Positions 14,489-21,619 of a stretch of DNA of 28,009 bases are shown here, in pieces. The stretch is from Pseudomonadota bacterium (GTDB taxonomy: Bacteria; Pseudomonadota; Alphaproteobacteria; Rhizobiales; Devosiaceae). A model generated the notes under the pieces. The model searched no databases. It saw nothing but the letters and a program-made list of their open reading frames with translations, and had not been told where the DNA came from. Location: NCBI GenBank assembly GCA_023415605.1, contig JAEZKB010000328.1, forward strand, positions 1 through 28,009. Direction: 5' to 3'. The position numbers and the translations under genes are program-made. How positions within the stretch are numbered: the first letter of the stretch is position 1; each line of letters opens with the position of its first letter.

Positions 14489-14530
14489 CAACTACCGTCT
14501 GGCAACGGGGCGTATAGAGGGGGGCTATAG
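14489..14530 (-). promoter_or_regulatory. LysR-type box and promoter of the dehydrogenase/CoA-transferase operon
   Basis: GTATAGAGGGGGGCTATAG (14512-14530) repeats the CTATAG-N7-CTATAG layout of 8831-8849. On the minus strand CTATAC (14512-14517) as -35 is followed after 17 bases by TAGTTG (14489-14494). The two regions match at roughly three quarters of positions from the box through the -10, well beyond the box itself, while the downstream leaders differ. Confidence 0.6.
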
Positions 14531-14555
14531 GTGCCTCGATCTGGCAGTCGGCGGT

Positions 14556-14707
14556 CCTCTCCCGCCTACGGAAGAGGGGGACCACGCTTAGCGTCGTGGA
14601 GAGGGGTGCACCTTGCGCTGAACGGGGTGCGGTATTGGAGGACTTGCGCAAACGGCACCCCCTCCACCAGCCTATGGAAGATCCCCCTCCCCCGTAAACG
14701 GGAGAGG
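14556..14707. repeat. Long imperfect palindromic element
   Basis: The ends are perfect 9-bp inverted repeats (CCTCTCCCG at 14556-14564 and CGGGAGAGG at 14699-14707). The match continues inward for about 28 positions per arm with five mismatches, all transitions. A further inner pair, GGAGAGGGGTGC near 14597 and GCACCCCCTCC near 14655, is also inverted. It fills the space between two minus-strand operons and could end transcription of the importer operon by forming a large hairpin. It resembles dispersed non-coding palindromes of Alphaproteobacteria; no gene is seen inside. Confidence 0.65.
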
Positions 14708-14727
14708 TTCGCCGACTGAGCGTCGGG

Positions 14728-15894
14728 TCACTCCCAGATCGCATCCCCGGTGGCCGGGTCGAAGAACTGGAGGCGATCGAGGTCCGGGGCGACGGAGACC
14801 GGAGCACCGAGGCGGACCTGGCTCTTGGGGGAGAAACGGGCGACCATGCGGGAGCCGGAGACGGTGGCCTTGATCTCCTGCAGGCTGTCGGAGCTCTGCA
14901 CGGTCGCGGCTTCGGCATCGATGGCGAAGTGGACGAGGACGTCGGAGCCGAGCGCCTCGACCAGTTCGGCGGTCGACTGGATGGTTGGGCCGGCAGAAAG
15001 CTCAGGATGCAGCGCGGCGTCGTGCAGGTCTTCTGGGCGGACGCCGACGACAATGCGCTGCCCGGCATAGCGGCTTAACCCGGGATGCTTGCCACGGGTG
15101 ACGTCGGAGAGCTTGAGTTCGGTGGACCCTAGGCGGATGCCGCCATCGGTCAGAGTGGCGAAATAGAGGTTCATGGTCGGCGAGCCGATGAAGGCAGCGA
15201 CGAACATGTTGCGCGGCCGGTCGTAGATGCGCGAGGGCGTATCGACCTGCTGCAGCAGCCCATCCTTCAGCAGCGCTACGCGGTGTCCCATGGTCATGGC
15301 TTCGACCTGGTCGTGGGTCACGTAGATGGTGGTGGTGCCGAGCCGGTGCTGCAGTTGGGCGATCTCAGCGCGCATCTGCACGCGGAGCTTGGCGGCGAGG
15401 TTCGAGAGCGGCTCGTCCATCAAGAACACGGAGGGCTGGCGCACGATGGCGCGGCCCATGGCGACGCGCTGGCGCTGGCCGCCGGAGAGCTGGCCGGGGC
15501 GACGCTTCAGATACGCCTCGAGTTCGAGGATGTGCGCGGCTTCCTTTACGCGCTTGTCGATCTCGGCCTTGGGCTTTTTGGCGATCTGCAACGGGAAGGC
15601 AATGTTGTCGTAGACGGTCAGATGCGGATAGAGCGCGTAGGACTGGAACACCATTGCGATGTCGCGGTCCTTAGGGTGGGTATCGTTGACGAAGTCGTCG
15701 CCGATCCAGACACCACCGTCGGAGATTTCCTCGAGACCGGCGATCATGCGCAAGGCAGTGGACTTGCCGCAACCGGAGGGCCCCACCAGCACCAGGAACT
15801 CGCCGTCCTCGATATCGAGCGTGAGGTCGTTGACGGCCTTGAGCTGGCCGCCGGCATAGGTCTTGGTGACTTTCTGGAGTGTAACGCTCGCCAT
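14728..15894 (-). CDS. CUT1 ABC transporter ATPase (MalK/UgpC family)
   Basis: A 388-residue nucleotide-binding subunit with a C-terminal regulatory domain of MalK/UgpC type. Walker A is GPSGCGKST, the signature is LSGGQRQRVAMGRAIVR, Walker B is VFLMDEP, and the switch His is in YVTHDQ. The regulatory domain carries VGVRPEDLHDA. It powers sugar import through the two permeases encoded just upstream. I chose MASVTLQKV as start; the longer frame runs into the permease gene. The D-loop reads SNLAAKLR (Ala167) where the family normally has SNLDAKLR, a one-base GAC to GCC difference. Last gene of the importer operon. Confidence 0.92.
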   Translation of the reverse strand: MASVTLQKVTKTYAGGQLKAVNDLTLDIEDGEFLVLVGPSGCGKSTALRMIAGLEEISDGGVWIGDDFVNDTHPKDRDIAMVFQSYALYPHLTVYDNIAFPLQIAKKPKAEIDKRVKEAAHILELEAYLKRRPGQLSGGQRQRVAMGRAIVRQPSVFLMDEPLSNLAAKLRVQMRAEIAQLQHRLGTTTIYVTHDQVEAMTMGHRVALLKDGLLQQVDTPSRIYDRPRNMFVAAFIGSPTMNLYFATLTDGGIRLGSTELKLSDVTRGKHPGLSRYAGQRIVVGVRPEDLHDAALHPELSAGPTIQSTAELVEALGSDVLVHFAIDAEAATVQSSDSLQEIKATVSGSRMVARFSPKSQVRLGAPVSVAPDLDRLQFFDPATGDAIWE

Positions 15895-15904
15895 GGGATT
15901 AGCC

Positions 15905-16801
15905 TTACTTGAAGCCCTGCGTGGCGATGCCCTTGGTGAGCAGCCGCTGCGAGGCGAGGAAGAAGCCGAGGACCGGGCCAATGGAGACGAGCACCATGGC
16001 GAACAGTCCGCCGAAGGAGGATTGCCCGCCGCTCGGATCGAGGAACAGGCGCAGCGCCACCGGTACCGTCATCGTGTCGATGTCGGTGAGGTAGATGAGC
16101 TGGGAGAAGAAGTCGTTGTAGGTGTTGATGAAGGTGAACACCGCCGTGGTCACCAGCGCCGGCATGGTGAGTGGCATGATGATGCGCCAGTAGCGCTGCC
16201 AGTAGGAGGCGCCGTCGACGACCGCGGCCTGCTCCAGTTCGGAGGGGAGCGAGCGCATGAACTGCACCATGAGGAAGATGTAGAACGCGTCGTGCGCGAG
16301 GAATTTCGGCACCACCAGCGGCAGGATGGTGTTCACCCAGCCTACCTGCAGGAAGAAGATGTACTGCGGGATGAGCTGGACGTGGATGGGCAGCATGATT
16401 GTGCCCAGCATAATGGCGAACCACAGCCATTTGAGCTTGAACTCGAGCCGCGCAAAGGCATAGGCGGCCATCGAGCAGGCGATGAGATTGCCCACGATGG
16501 CGAAGACGCAGATCACCATCGAGTTGATGAAGAAGCTCAGGAAGGTCTTGTCGCCGAACAGAGTCCAGCCGTTGACGAAGTTCTCCAGCGTCCAATTGGT
16601 CGGGATGAAGCTCACATCGCCGAAGATTTCACGCTCGGGTCGCAGGGCGGAGAGCACCATCCAGATCACCGGATAGAGCATGACGATCAGGAGGCCGATG
16701 AGCAGCAGGTGCAGCGCGAAATGGCGCAACAGCCGGGCGCCTTCCTTGCGGCGGCGATAGGCCTGGAAGGCAGCGGCGTCGTAGGTCTTAGCGGTCGCCA
16801 T
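15905..16801 (-). CDS. CUT1 ABC transporter permease (MalG family)
   Basis: A 298-residue inner-membrane permease with about six hydrophobic segments, the first at HFALHLLLIGLLIVMLYPVI. The EAA loop that docks on the ATPase reads EQAAVVDGASYWQRYWRIIM with P and L following. Length and order are those of MalG/UgpE-type subunits. It overlaps the upstream permease gene by 14 bases and lies 10 bases before the ATPase gene, so all are one transcript. Confidence 0.92.
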   Translation of the reverse strand: MATAKTYDAAAFQAYRRRKEGARLLRHFALHLLLIGLLIVMLYPVIWMVLSALRPEREIFGDVSFIPTNWTLENFVNGWTLFGDKTFLSFFINSMVICVFAIVGNLIACSMAAYAFARLEFKLKWLWFAIMLGTIMLPIHVQLIPQYIFFLQVGWVNTILPLVVPKFLAHDAFYIFLMVQFMRSLPSELEQAAVVDGASYWQRYWRIIMPLTMPALVTTAVFTFINTYNDFFSQLIYLTDIDTMTVPVALRLFLDPSGGQSSFGGLFAMVLVSIGPVLGFFLASQRLLTKGIATQGFK

Positions 16802-17753
16802 AGAACACCCAGAAACGAGAGGACCAGAACATTAGCGCCGTGGCGACGGCGATGGCGACCAGCAGGATCCAAGCCATCGCGGAGGCGTAGCCCATGTTCA
16901 GCTGCTGGAAGGCCTGCTGGTAGAGATAGAGCGAATAGAGCAGCGTCGAATCCACCGGTCCGCCGCGACCGTTCGACACCACGAAGGCCTGGGTGAAGGA
17001 CTGGAACGAACCGATCAGCAACAGGATGGAGTTGAAGAAGATCACGGGCGTGATGAGCGGCAGTGTGATGCGCTTGAAGCGCTGCCAGGCGTTGGCGCCA
17101 TCGATCGAGGCGGCCTCGTAGTAACTGTCGGGAATCTGGCGCAGCGCTGCGAGGAAGATCACCATCGAGGCGCCGAAGGTCCAGACATTGAGAGCAATGA
17201 CGGAGGGCAGAGCGAAGGTCGGATTGTTGATCCAGCCTTTGCCGGCGATGCCGAAGACAGCCAGGATCTGGTTGAACACACCGCGCTCGCCGAAGACCTG
17301 CTTCCAGAGCAGACCGATACCGACGCTCGCGCCGATCAGCGACGGCACATAGAAGAGCGAGCGGTAGATGGCGAGGCCCGCGAGGCCGCGATTGAGCGCC
17401 ACGGCAATGGTCAGCGAAAACAGCAGCACCAGCGGCACCGACCAACCCACATAGGTGAGCGTGACCCAGATGGATTTGACGAAGCGGCGGTCGCCGGTAA
17501 AGAGCTTGATGTAGTTGTCCAGGCCCACAAAGATCGGGGTGTTGAGCACGCCATAGTTGGTGAAGCTCAGATAGAGAGAGACGAGCATGGGCAGCGCGGT
17601 GATGCCGACGATGCCGATCAGCCAGGGAGTGAGGAAGAGATAGGCGGCGCGGTTTTCCGCGCGCTTGAACTGAGAGCCCTTGCGGTCGGTCGGAATGACA
17701 CGCGGCTTGCGTTCGGCCGTCGTTTCGGCGGCGTCTGCTACAATGGTCGACAT
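16788..17753 (-). CDS. CUT1 ABC transporter permease (MalF family)
   Basis: A 321-residue inner-membrane permease with a long charged N-terminus, then hydrophobic segments beginning at AAYLFLTPWLIGIVGITALP. The EAA loop is EAASIDGANAWQRFKRITLP. It pairs with the MalG-type subunit to form the channel. The ATG has GGGAGAG upstream. A strong stem-loop separates it from the binding-protein gene. Confidence 0.92.
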   Translation of the reverse strand: MSTIVADAAETTAERKPRVIPTDRKGSQFKRAENRAAYLFLTPWLIGIVGITALPMLVSLYLSFTNYGVLNTPIFVGLDNYIKLFTGDRRFVKSIWVTLTYVGWSVPLVLLFSLTIAVALNRGLAGLAIYRSLFYVPSLIGASVGIGLLWKQVFGERGVFNQILAVFGIAGKGWINNPTFALPSVIALNVWTFGASMVIFLAALRQIPDSYYEAASIDGANAWQRFKRITLPLITPVIFFNSILLLIGSFQSFTQAFVVSNGRGGPVDSTLLYSLYLYQQAFQQLNMGYASAMAWILLVAIAVATALMFWSSRFWVFYGDR

Positions 17754-17790
17754 GGGCTCTCCCCTAGAACCGCAAGGCGGTGACAGTGAC

Positions 17791-17816
17791 GGTGCGGATG
17801 GCGAACCATCCGCACC
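17791..17816 (-). other. Intercistronic stem-loop between binding-protein and permease genes
   Basis: GGTGCGGATGG and CCATCCGCACC form a perfect 11-bp stem with a 4-base loop, 20 bases after the binding-protein stop on the minus strand. There is no U tract, so it is more likely an mRNA-stabilising or partial attenuating hairpin that allows more binding protein than permease to be made, as is known for malE-type genes. Confidence 0.65.
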
Positions 17817-17836
17817 GCTGGTTCGTGTCGGCGTTG

Positions 17837-19198
17837 TTATGAGCGGGCCGCGTTGGCCAGTTGCTCGTTGAGCTCAGTGATCAGCTGATCGGCAGCGTCC
17901 TCGACTGAGATCTGCTCGAAGGCCACCGCGTCATACGTGCGGTTGAGCACGTCGGTCAGCGCCTGGTAGCCGCCGGCGGGCCAGAACACCGGCTTGGCGT
18001 TCGGGGCAACCTGCCGATAGATCTCGATCATGCGGACCTGGGTCGGCTGCGTTTCCGGGTTGGTGGCCTGAGCCTCGGCGAGCGCGTCGATGGCGACCAC
18101 GCCGTTGTCCGACTGGTAGATCTGAGCCGCGCGCGGATCCTGGGTGAAGAAGTTGATCCAGGCGACCGAGGCGGGGAGCAGTTCCTGCGTGCAGTTGGCA
18201 CCGATAGCGATGCCGTTGGCCCCGAGGTCCATGCCCCAGGTGCCATCTTCACCCACCGGATAGGGAGTGATGTCGATCGTGGCGCCGGGGTTCAGCGTGT
18301 CAACGGTCTTCTGCACCGAACCGAGCTGGTTGGGCGGACGGTTGGTGATGAAGTTGCGCAGGTTGGCGAGGTTGGATTCCTCGACCATGACGCTGTTTTC
18401 GGTGCCCATTTCTTCCGGGCTTTCAGTGACACCGGCCTTGCGCAGGTCTTCCCAGTAATTGAACCAGTTGATCGCGGTCTCGCGGCTGAAGGCGACGGTC
18501 GAGCCCTCGAAGAGCTTCTCGCCGTGGCTCTGCACCCAGGTGACGAACGAGTCGGGTTCGCGGCCCATATTGTGGGTGGCCGAAACGCCTTCGCCGAGAT
18601 GCGGCTTCACGGCCTTCACGTAGTCAGCGAACTGGGTCCACGTATAGGGCGCCTCGAGCTTGGGCACGCCGGCTGCGGCGGCCTTCTCGGCCATCTGCAC
18701 GTTGTAGAGTAGCGAGAAATAGAACACGCCCGACGGGATCATATAGAGATTGCCATCGGCGCCGCGGCTGGCATCAAGCACTGGCTGCGGAATGCCGGAA
18801 ACGTCGAGCGCACCGCTTTCGACCAGATCATCGAGCGGACGCAGGATGTTGGGCTTGGCGAAGGTCGCCAGCCAGCGGGTCTGCATCTGGATGGTGCAAG
18901 GCTGGTTGTTGCCGGCGGCCTGGATGGTGAGCTTTTCCCAGTGCGGCACGAAGTCGGCGTTCTCACGCCCGACTTTGACCCCCGGATTCTCCTGCTCAAA
19001 GAGCTGCAGGATCTTGTCCGTCTTGTCGCTGCGGACCTGACCACCCCACCACGAGAAGCGGATTTCACCCTTGATCTCACCGAGGGCCTTGGCGGCCTCC
19101 GGATTGGAATTCTGCGCGACTGCCGGCACGGCGCCGGCCACCAGACCGACCAGCGCCAACGCGCTGACAGATTTCAACAAGACTTCCCTGAACTGCAT
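17837..19198 (-). CDS. CUT1 ABC transporter substrate-binding protein
   Basis: A 453-residue periplasmic binding protein of the extracellular solute-binding family 1. A signal peptide is evident (MQFREVLLKSVSALALVGLV then AVAQ, cleavage near residue 29). The mature part begins with the family pattern IRFSWWGGQVRSDKTDKILQ and has the usual LEQENPGVKV-like segment. It captures a sugar or small glycoside for the MalF/MalG permease. The start follows GGGAGGA. Its promoter carries a GntR/FCD operator placed exactly as at RraA-like gene 1, which links the transport substrate to the catabolic genes at 1-4 kb. The ligand cannot be read from the sequence. Confidence 0.92.
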   Translation of the reverse strand: MQFREVLLKSVSALALVGLVAGAVPAVAQNSNPEAAKALGEIKGEIRFSWWGGQVRSDKTDKILQLFEQENPGVKVGRENADFVPHWEKLTIQAAGNNQPCTIQMQTRWLATFAKPNILRPLDDLVESGALDVSGIPQPVLDASRGADGNLYMIPSGVFYFSLLYNVQMAEKAAAAGVPKLEAPYTWTQFADYVKAVKPHLGEGVSATHNMGREPDSFVTWVQSHGEKLFEGSTVAFSRETAINWFNYWEDLRKAGVTESPEEMGTENSVMVEESNLANLRNFITNRPPNQLGSVQKTVDTLNPGATIDITPYPVGEDGTWGMDLGANGIAIGANCTQELLPASVAWINFFTQDPRAAQIYQSDNGVVAIDALAEAQATNPETQPTQVRMIEIYRQVAPNAKPVFWPAGGYQALTDVLNRTYDAVAFEQISVEDAADQLITELNEQLANAARS

Positions 19199-19335
19199 TC
19201 CATTCCTCCCTTGGACCAGCCTGATGCCGGCCGTGGCTTTTTTGCCCTGACGTCGGCAGCAACGCGGAAAGACCCCTCAGTCTCTCCGGCTCGCTGCGAG
19301 GGCGCGAGCGAGTGCGGCCGTCACGTCATGGCGTC

Positions 19336-19365
19336 ATTCTTGTATGCAAGAATGGACGCTGTCAA
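19336..19365 (-). promoter_or_regulatory. Promoter and GntR/FCD operator of the CUT1 importer operon
   Basis: ATTCTTGTATGCAAGAAT (19336-19353) has perfect 7-bp arms around TATG, the best copy of the motif in the window. On the minus strand a perfect TTGACA (19360-19365) lies 8 bases before the 14-bp core, so the operator sits between -35 and -10 (CAAGAA/AAGAAT). The predicted leader to the binding-protein ATG is about 130 bases. Confidence 0.7.
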
Positions 19366-19526
19366 CACGGGTGCATTGCTCGCGACGGCGGCAACAGGCG
19401 GACGAAACGTGAAGCTGCATGGTCCGGATCGGGCGCGGGGGAAGGCATGGAGGACCGCCGTGGAGTAATGTCGCGACGCAAGCCCATGGCTTTCCGCGAG
19501 AAATCGCAAACGGGGCGAAAAGTGTC

Positions 19527-19545
19527 CTATAGCCGGTGAAAATAG
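19527..19545. promoter_or_regulatory. LysR-type box candidate, weaker copy
   Basis: CTATAGCCGGTGAAAATAG has the CTATAG-N7-xxATAG layout of the boxes at 8831 and 14512, and another CTATAG follows at 19549-19554. No good -10 lies at the matching distance, so it may be a distal site or chance. Confidence 0.4.
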
Positions 19546-19751
19546 CCGCTATAGGCCGGCCCTACCTCAAAAAATTCTGGGCGGAAGTGGGAGCGGCAGA
19601 TCAATCAGTCGTGCCGCACCAAGGTGACGGCGGAGGGCATACCCGACTAAAGAACGAGTGACACCACCCGGCCGAACCGAGTGGATTTCACTCGCTCGAC
19701 CAGCCGTACAAAGCACAGTCGATATATTGCTTAATCACTAACGAAACGCAA

Positions 19752-19765
19752 TCCTGTATGCAAGA
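19752..19765. promoter_or_regulatory. Distal GntR/FCD operator copy
   Basis: TCCTGTATGCAAGA differs from the core TCTTGTATGCAAGA at one position. It lies 414 bases from the promoter-proximal copy, and no -35 of the usual kind is next to it. It could support DNA looping or mark an unseen upstream promoter. Confidence 0.55.
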
Positions 19766-19826
19766 TCGCTGAAGGAATGCACTCAGTCAGCGCAAGCTGG
19801 GCCCACTCAATCGGCAAAAGCCCGGA

Positions 19827-19851
19827 CCTCTCCCCCGCGTCGCGGAGGAGG
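19827..19851 (-). terminator. Possible terminator hairpin after the 117-residue hypothetical gene
   Basis: CCTCTCCCCCGCG and CGCGGAGGAGG pair imperfectly around one base. On the minus strand a CTTTT run follows a few bases later. It lies 27 bases past the stop of the gene at 19879-20232. Confidence 0.3.
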
Positions 19852-19878
19852 CTCGATCGAGTGAAAAGTCGGGAGTTG

Positions 19879-20232
19879 TCAGCGGCGCTGGAGGATGTTC
19901 AGCGTGGACTCAAGGCTCGAGGCGACGGACTTGAGGGCGCGGGCGGTATCCAGGACGCGCGAGTTGGCGGCGACATCGGGCGGAAGATCGCGGGTAGTCT
20001 CGTCCAATCGGCGCTGCTGCAGTGACACAGCAGTGAACAGTGCCTCGGCTTCGGCCACCACCGTGGGCTCGTAGCCGCCGACACTGCGCAGCTTTTCGGC
20101 ATAGGCGTGGAGGCGGGCGGTCTGAGTCTGCCAAGGGCCGATCCGGTCATGAATCGGGCTCAGGGCGGCCAGCGCCTGGCGCTTGTTGGCAACCTCGTCA
20201 CGCAGGGCACGACGGCGTCGCGGGGCTTCCAT
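19879..20232 (-). CDS. Hypothetical protein, helical
   Basis: A 117-residue protein I do not recognise. It is rich in Ala, Arg, Leu, Glu and Gln and likely all-helical, with heptad-like stretches (HAYAEKLRSV, FTAVSLQQRRLDETTRDL, ARALKSVASSLESTLNILQR). It lacks a signal peptide and membrane segments. GGGAGCG precedes the ATG. Nothing ties it to sugar metabolism; it may be an unrelated housekeeping-type gene at the junction of two operons. Confidence 0.5.
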   Translation of the reverse strand: MEAPRRRRALRDEVANKRQALAALSPIHDRIGPWQTQTARLHAYAEKLRSVGGYEPTVVAEAEALFTAVSLQQRRLDETTRDLPPDVAANSRVLDTARALKSVASSLESTLNILQRR

Positions 20233-20314
20233 CTGATCACGCTCCCATTGTTCTTGTTCTGGAGCATGAAGCTTGGCGCCTCAGTCGGCCGGTGACACTA
20301 ACAAGAGTTAAGGG

Positions 20315-20542
20315 TTAGCCAGAGGGCGGACCAGGCATGCCGGACCACACGAGATGAAGCTTCTCGTTTTCGTCAGGTACATAGACATCCGACCGGCGGC
20401 GCGGATCTCCAAAGGCCTGGGCGAGGTGCACAGCGTTATCCGCCGCCTCCTCACGCGTTTCGAACGGCCCATAAGCTTTGCCCTCGCAGTCGACCCACCA
20501 GGCCGACGGAGTGCGGATAACGACAAACCAACACGTCTGCAT
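20315..20542 (-). CDS. Small hypothetical protein with WWV-G-YGPF motif
   Basis: About 75 residues from the ATG at 20542 (MQTCWFVVIRTPSAWWVDCE). The core WWVDCEGKAYGPFETREEAA followed by a helix resembles small DUF2188-like proteins in which a beta-hairpin reads a YGPF-x-S/T-x-EEA motif. The frame continues to a TTG at 20656, but the added part looks unstructured and basic. Function unknown. It is divergent from the CUT2 operon and may share its promoter region. Confidence 0.5.
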   Translation of the reverse strand: MQTCWFVVIRTPSAWWVDCEGKAYGPFETREEAADNAVHLAQAFGDPRRRSDVYVPDENEKLHLVWSGMPGPPSG

Positions 20543-20685
20543 AAAGCGCCCCAATCGCGGAGCAAACTTTCGTACCACCGATCGGTTCCTACGGACCTTG
20601 GTCTGATCCAGCGCCCGCCACCACTGCCGCCACCGGTAATGATCGGACTGCGACAAAGGTCGAACCCGCAGCGATGGCGGTCTGC

Positions 20686-20749
20686 TTGACAGCGGCGCGC
20701 CGGACTCGTTAGCGTTCTATATGTGGTACGGACGTTCCATATGTGGAAC
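20686..20749 (+). promoter_or_regulatory. Promoter and tandem IclR-type operators of the CUT2 operon
   Basis: A perfect TTGACA (20686-20691) is followed after 17-18 bases by a weak -10 (TTAGCG/TAGCGT). Immediately downstream are two 16-bp boxes exactly 20 bases apart: GTTCTATATGTGGTAC (20714-20729) and GTTCCATATGTGGAAC (20734-20749). The second is a palindrome except for its centre. The size and symmetry fit IclR-family operators, and the operon encodes an IclR regulator. Their position just past the promoter suggests repression. Confidence 0.65.
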
Positions 20750-20768
20750 ATAGGGAGGCGTACACGAT

Positions 20769-21569
20769 ATGCCGAACGACAATCAGCCGGTGCTGGAAGC
20801 CCGGCACATCACACGCCATTTCGGTGCCGTCGTGGCGTTGGCCGATGCATCGCTGACGCTCAACAAGCGCGAAGTGCTCGGCCTCGTTGGGGACAACGGC
20901 GCAGGCAAGTCGACGCTTTTGAAGATCCTGTCGGGTGTGGTGTCACCGTCGAGCGGCGAAATCCTGATCGACGGCAGGCCAGTCAATCTGAAGCGCGCCC
21001 AAGACGCGATGGATGCCGGTATCGAGACGGTCTATCAGGACCTCGCGCTGGTCGATACCATGACCGCCTACCAGAACGTCTATCTCGGCCGCGAAGAGGT
21101 TTCGAAGAACCCATTGGCGCGGCTTTTCAACCTGGTCGATGACCGGCAGATGCGGACCCGCGCCCGTGACGTGCTGGAGTCGCTGCAGGTCAAGATTCCG
21201 TCCATCAACGTCGCTGTCAAAGGCATGTCGGGCGGGCAGCGCCAGTGCCTCGCGATTGCGCGCGCCCTGCTCTGGGGTCGTCGCATCGTCATTCTCGACG
21301 AGCCCACCGCGGCGCTCGGCGTGCGCGAGACCGGCCAGGTGCTCGACGTGATCCGCAAGCTGCGCGAGCAGGACGTGAGCGTGATCATTGTCAGCCACAA
21401 CATGCAGCAGCTGATGAGCGTCGCCGACCGCATCACCGTGATGCGGCTGGGGCGGTCGATCGCCACGCGCACGGTCAAGGATTCCAACGTCTCGGACATC
21501 GTCGGACTGATCACCGGCGCCATACCGGGCGACGCACAAGCCGCGGAGGCGGCAAAGATACCGGCCTGA
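20769..21569 (+). CDS. CUT2 ABC transporter ATPase, single-domain (FrcA-like)
   Basis: A 266-residue ATPase with one nucleotide-binding domain: Walker A GDNGAGKST, signature MSGGQRQCLAIARALL, Walker B RIVILDEPT and switch His in IVSHNMQQ. Ribose-type importers usually have a tandem ATPase of about 500 residues; single-domain forms such as rhizobial FrcA exist. AGGGAGG lies 10 bases before the ATG. It is first in the operon, energising the permeases at 22777-24782. Confidence 0.9.
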   Translation: MPNDNQPVLEARHITRHFGAVVALADASLTLNKREVLGLVGDNGAGKSTLLKILSGVVSPSSGEILIDGRPVNLKRAQDAMDAGIETVYQDLALVDTMTAYQNVYLGREEVSKNPLARLFNLVDDRQMRTRARDVLESLQVKIPSINVAVKGMSGGQRQCLAIARALLWGRRIVILDEPTAALGVRETGQVLDVIRKLREQDVSVIIVSHNMQQLMSVADRITVMRLGRSIATRTVKDSNVSDIVGLITGAIPGDAQAAEAAKIPA

Positions 21570-21619
21570 CCCCCGAAAGCAGACCGGCGGACTACCAGGA
21601 CCCGTTTGGGAGGAGAAAC

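Larger units (their letters stand above)
19199..19878. other. Non-coding regulatory region upstream of the CUT1 importer
   Basis: About 680 bases without a convincing gene. A 75-codon plus-strand frame (19312-19539) has no family likeness and overlaps operators, so I do not call it. The region holds two full GntR-type operators (19338-19351 and 19752-19765, 414 bases apart), a LysR-type box (19527-19545), a TTGACA promoter, and a GC-rich hairpin at its right end. Confidence 0.6.

Noticed and set aside
15863..16996. 377-codon plus-strand open frame
   Set aside because: Antisense to two ABC permease genes; low-complexity E, H, D, G content typical of a shadow of hydrophobic coding sequence.
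19312..19539. 75-codon plus-strand frame in the importer upstream region
   Set aside because: It runs through the GntR operator and the LysR-type box, has no recognisable motif, and reads as chance coding in GC-rich DNA.
19678..19694. CGAGTG-GATTT-CACTCG inverted repeat
   Set aside because: A 6-bp arm with a 5-base spacer is expected by chance in this length, and no second copy was seen.
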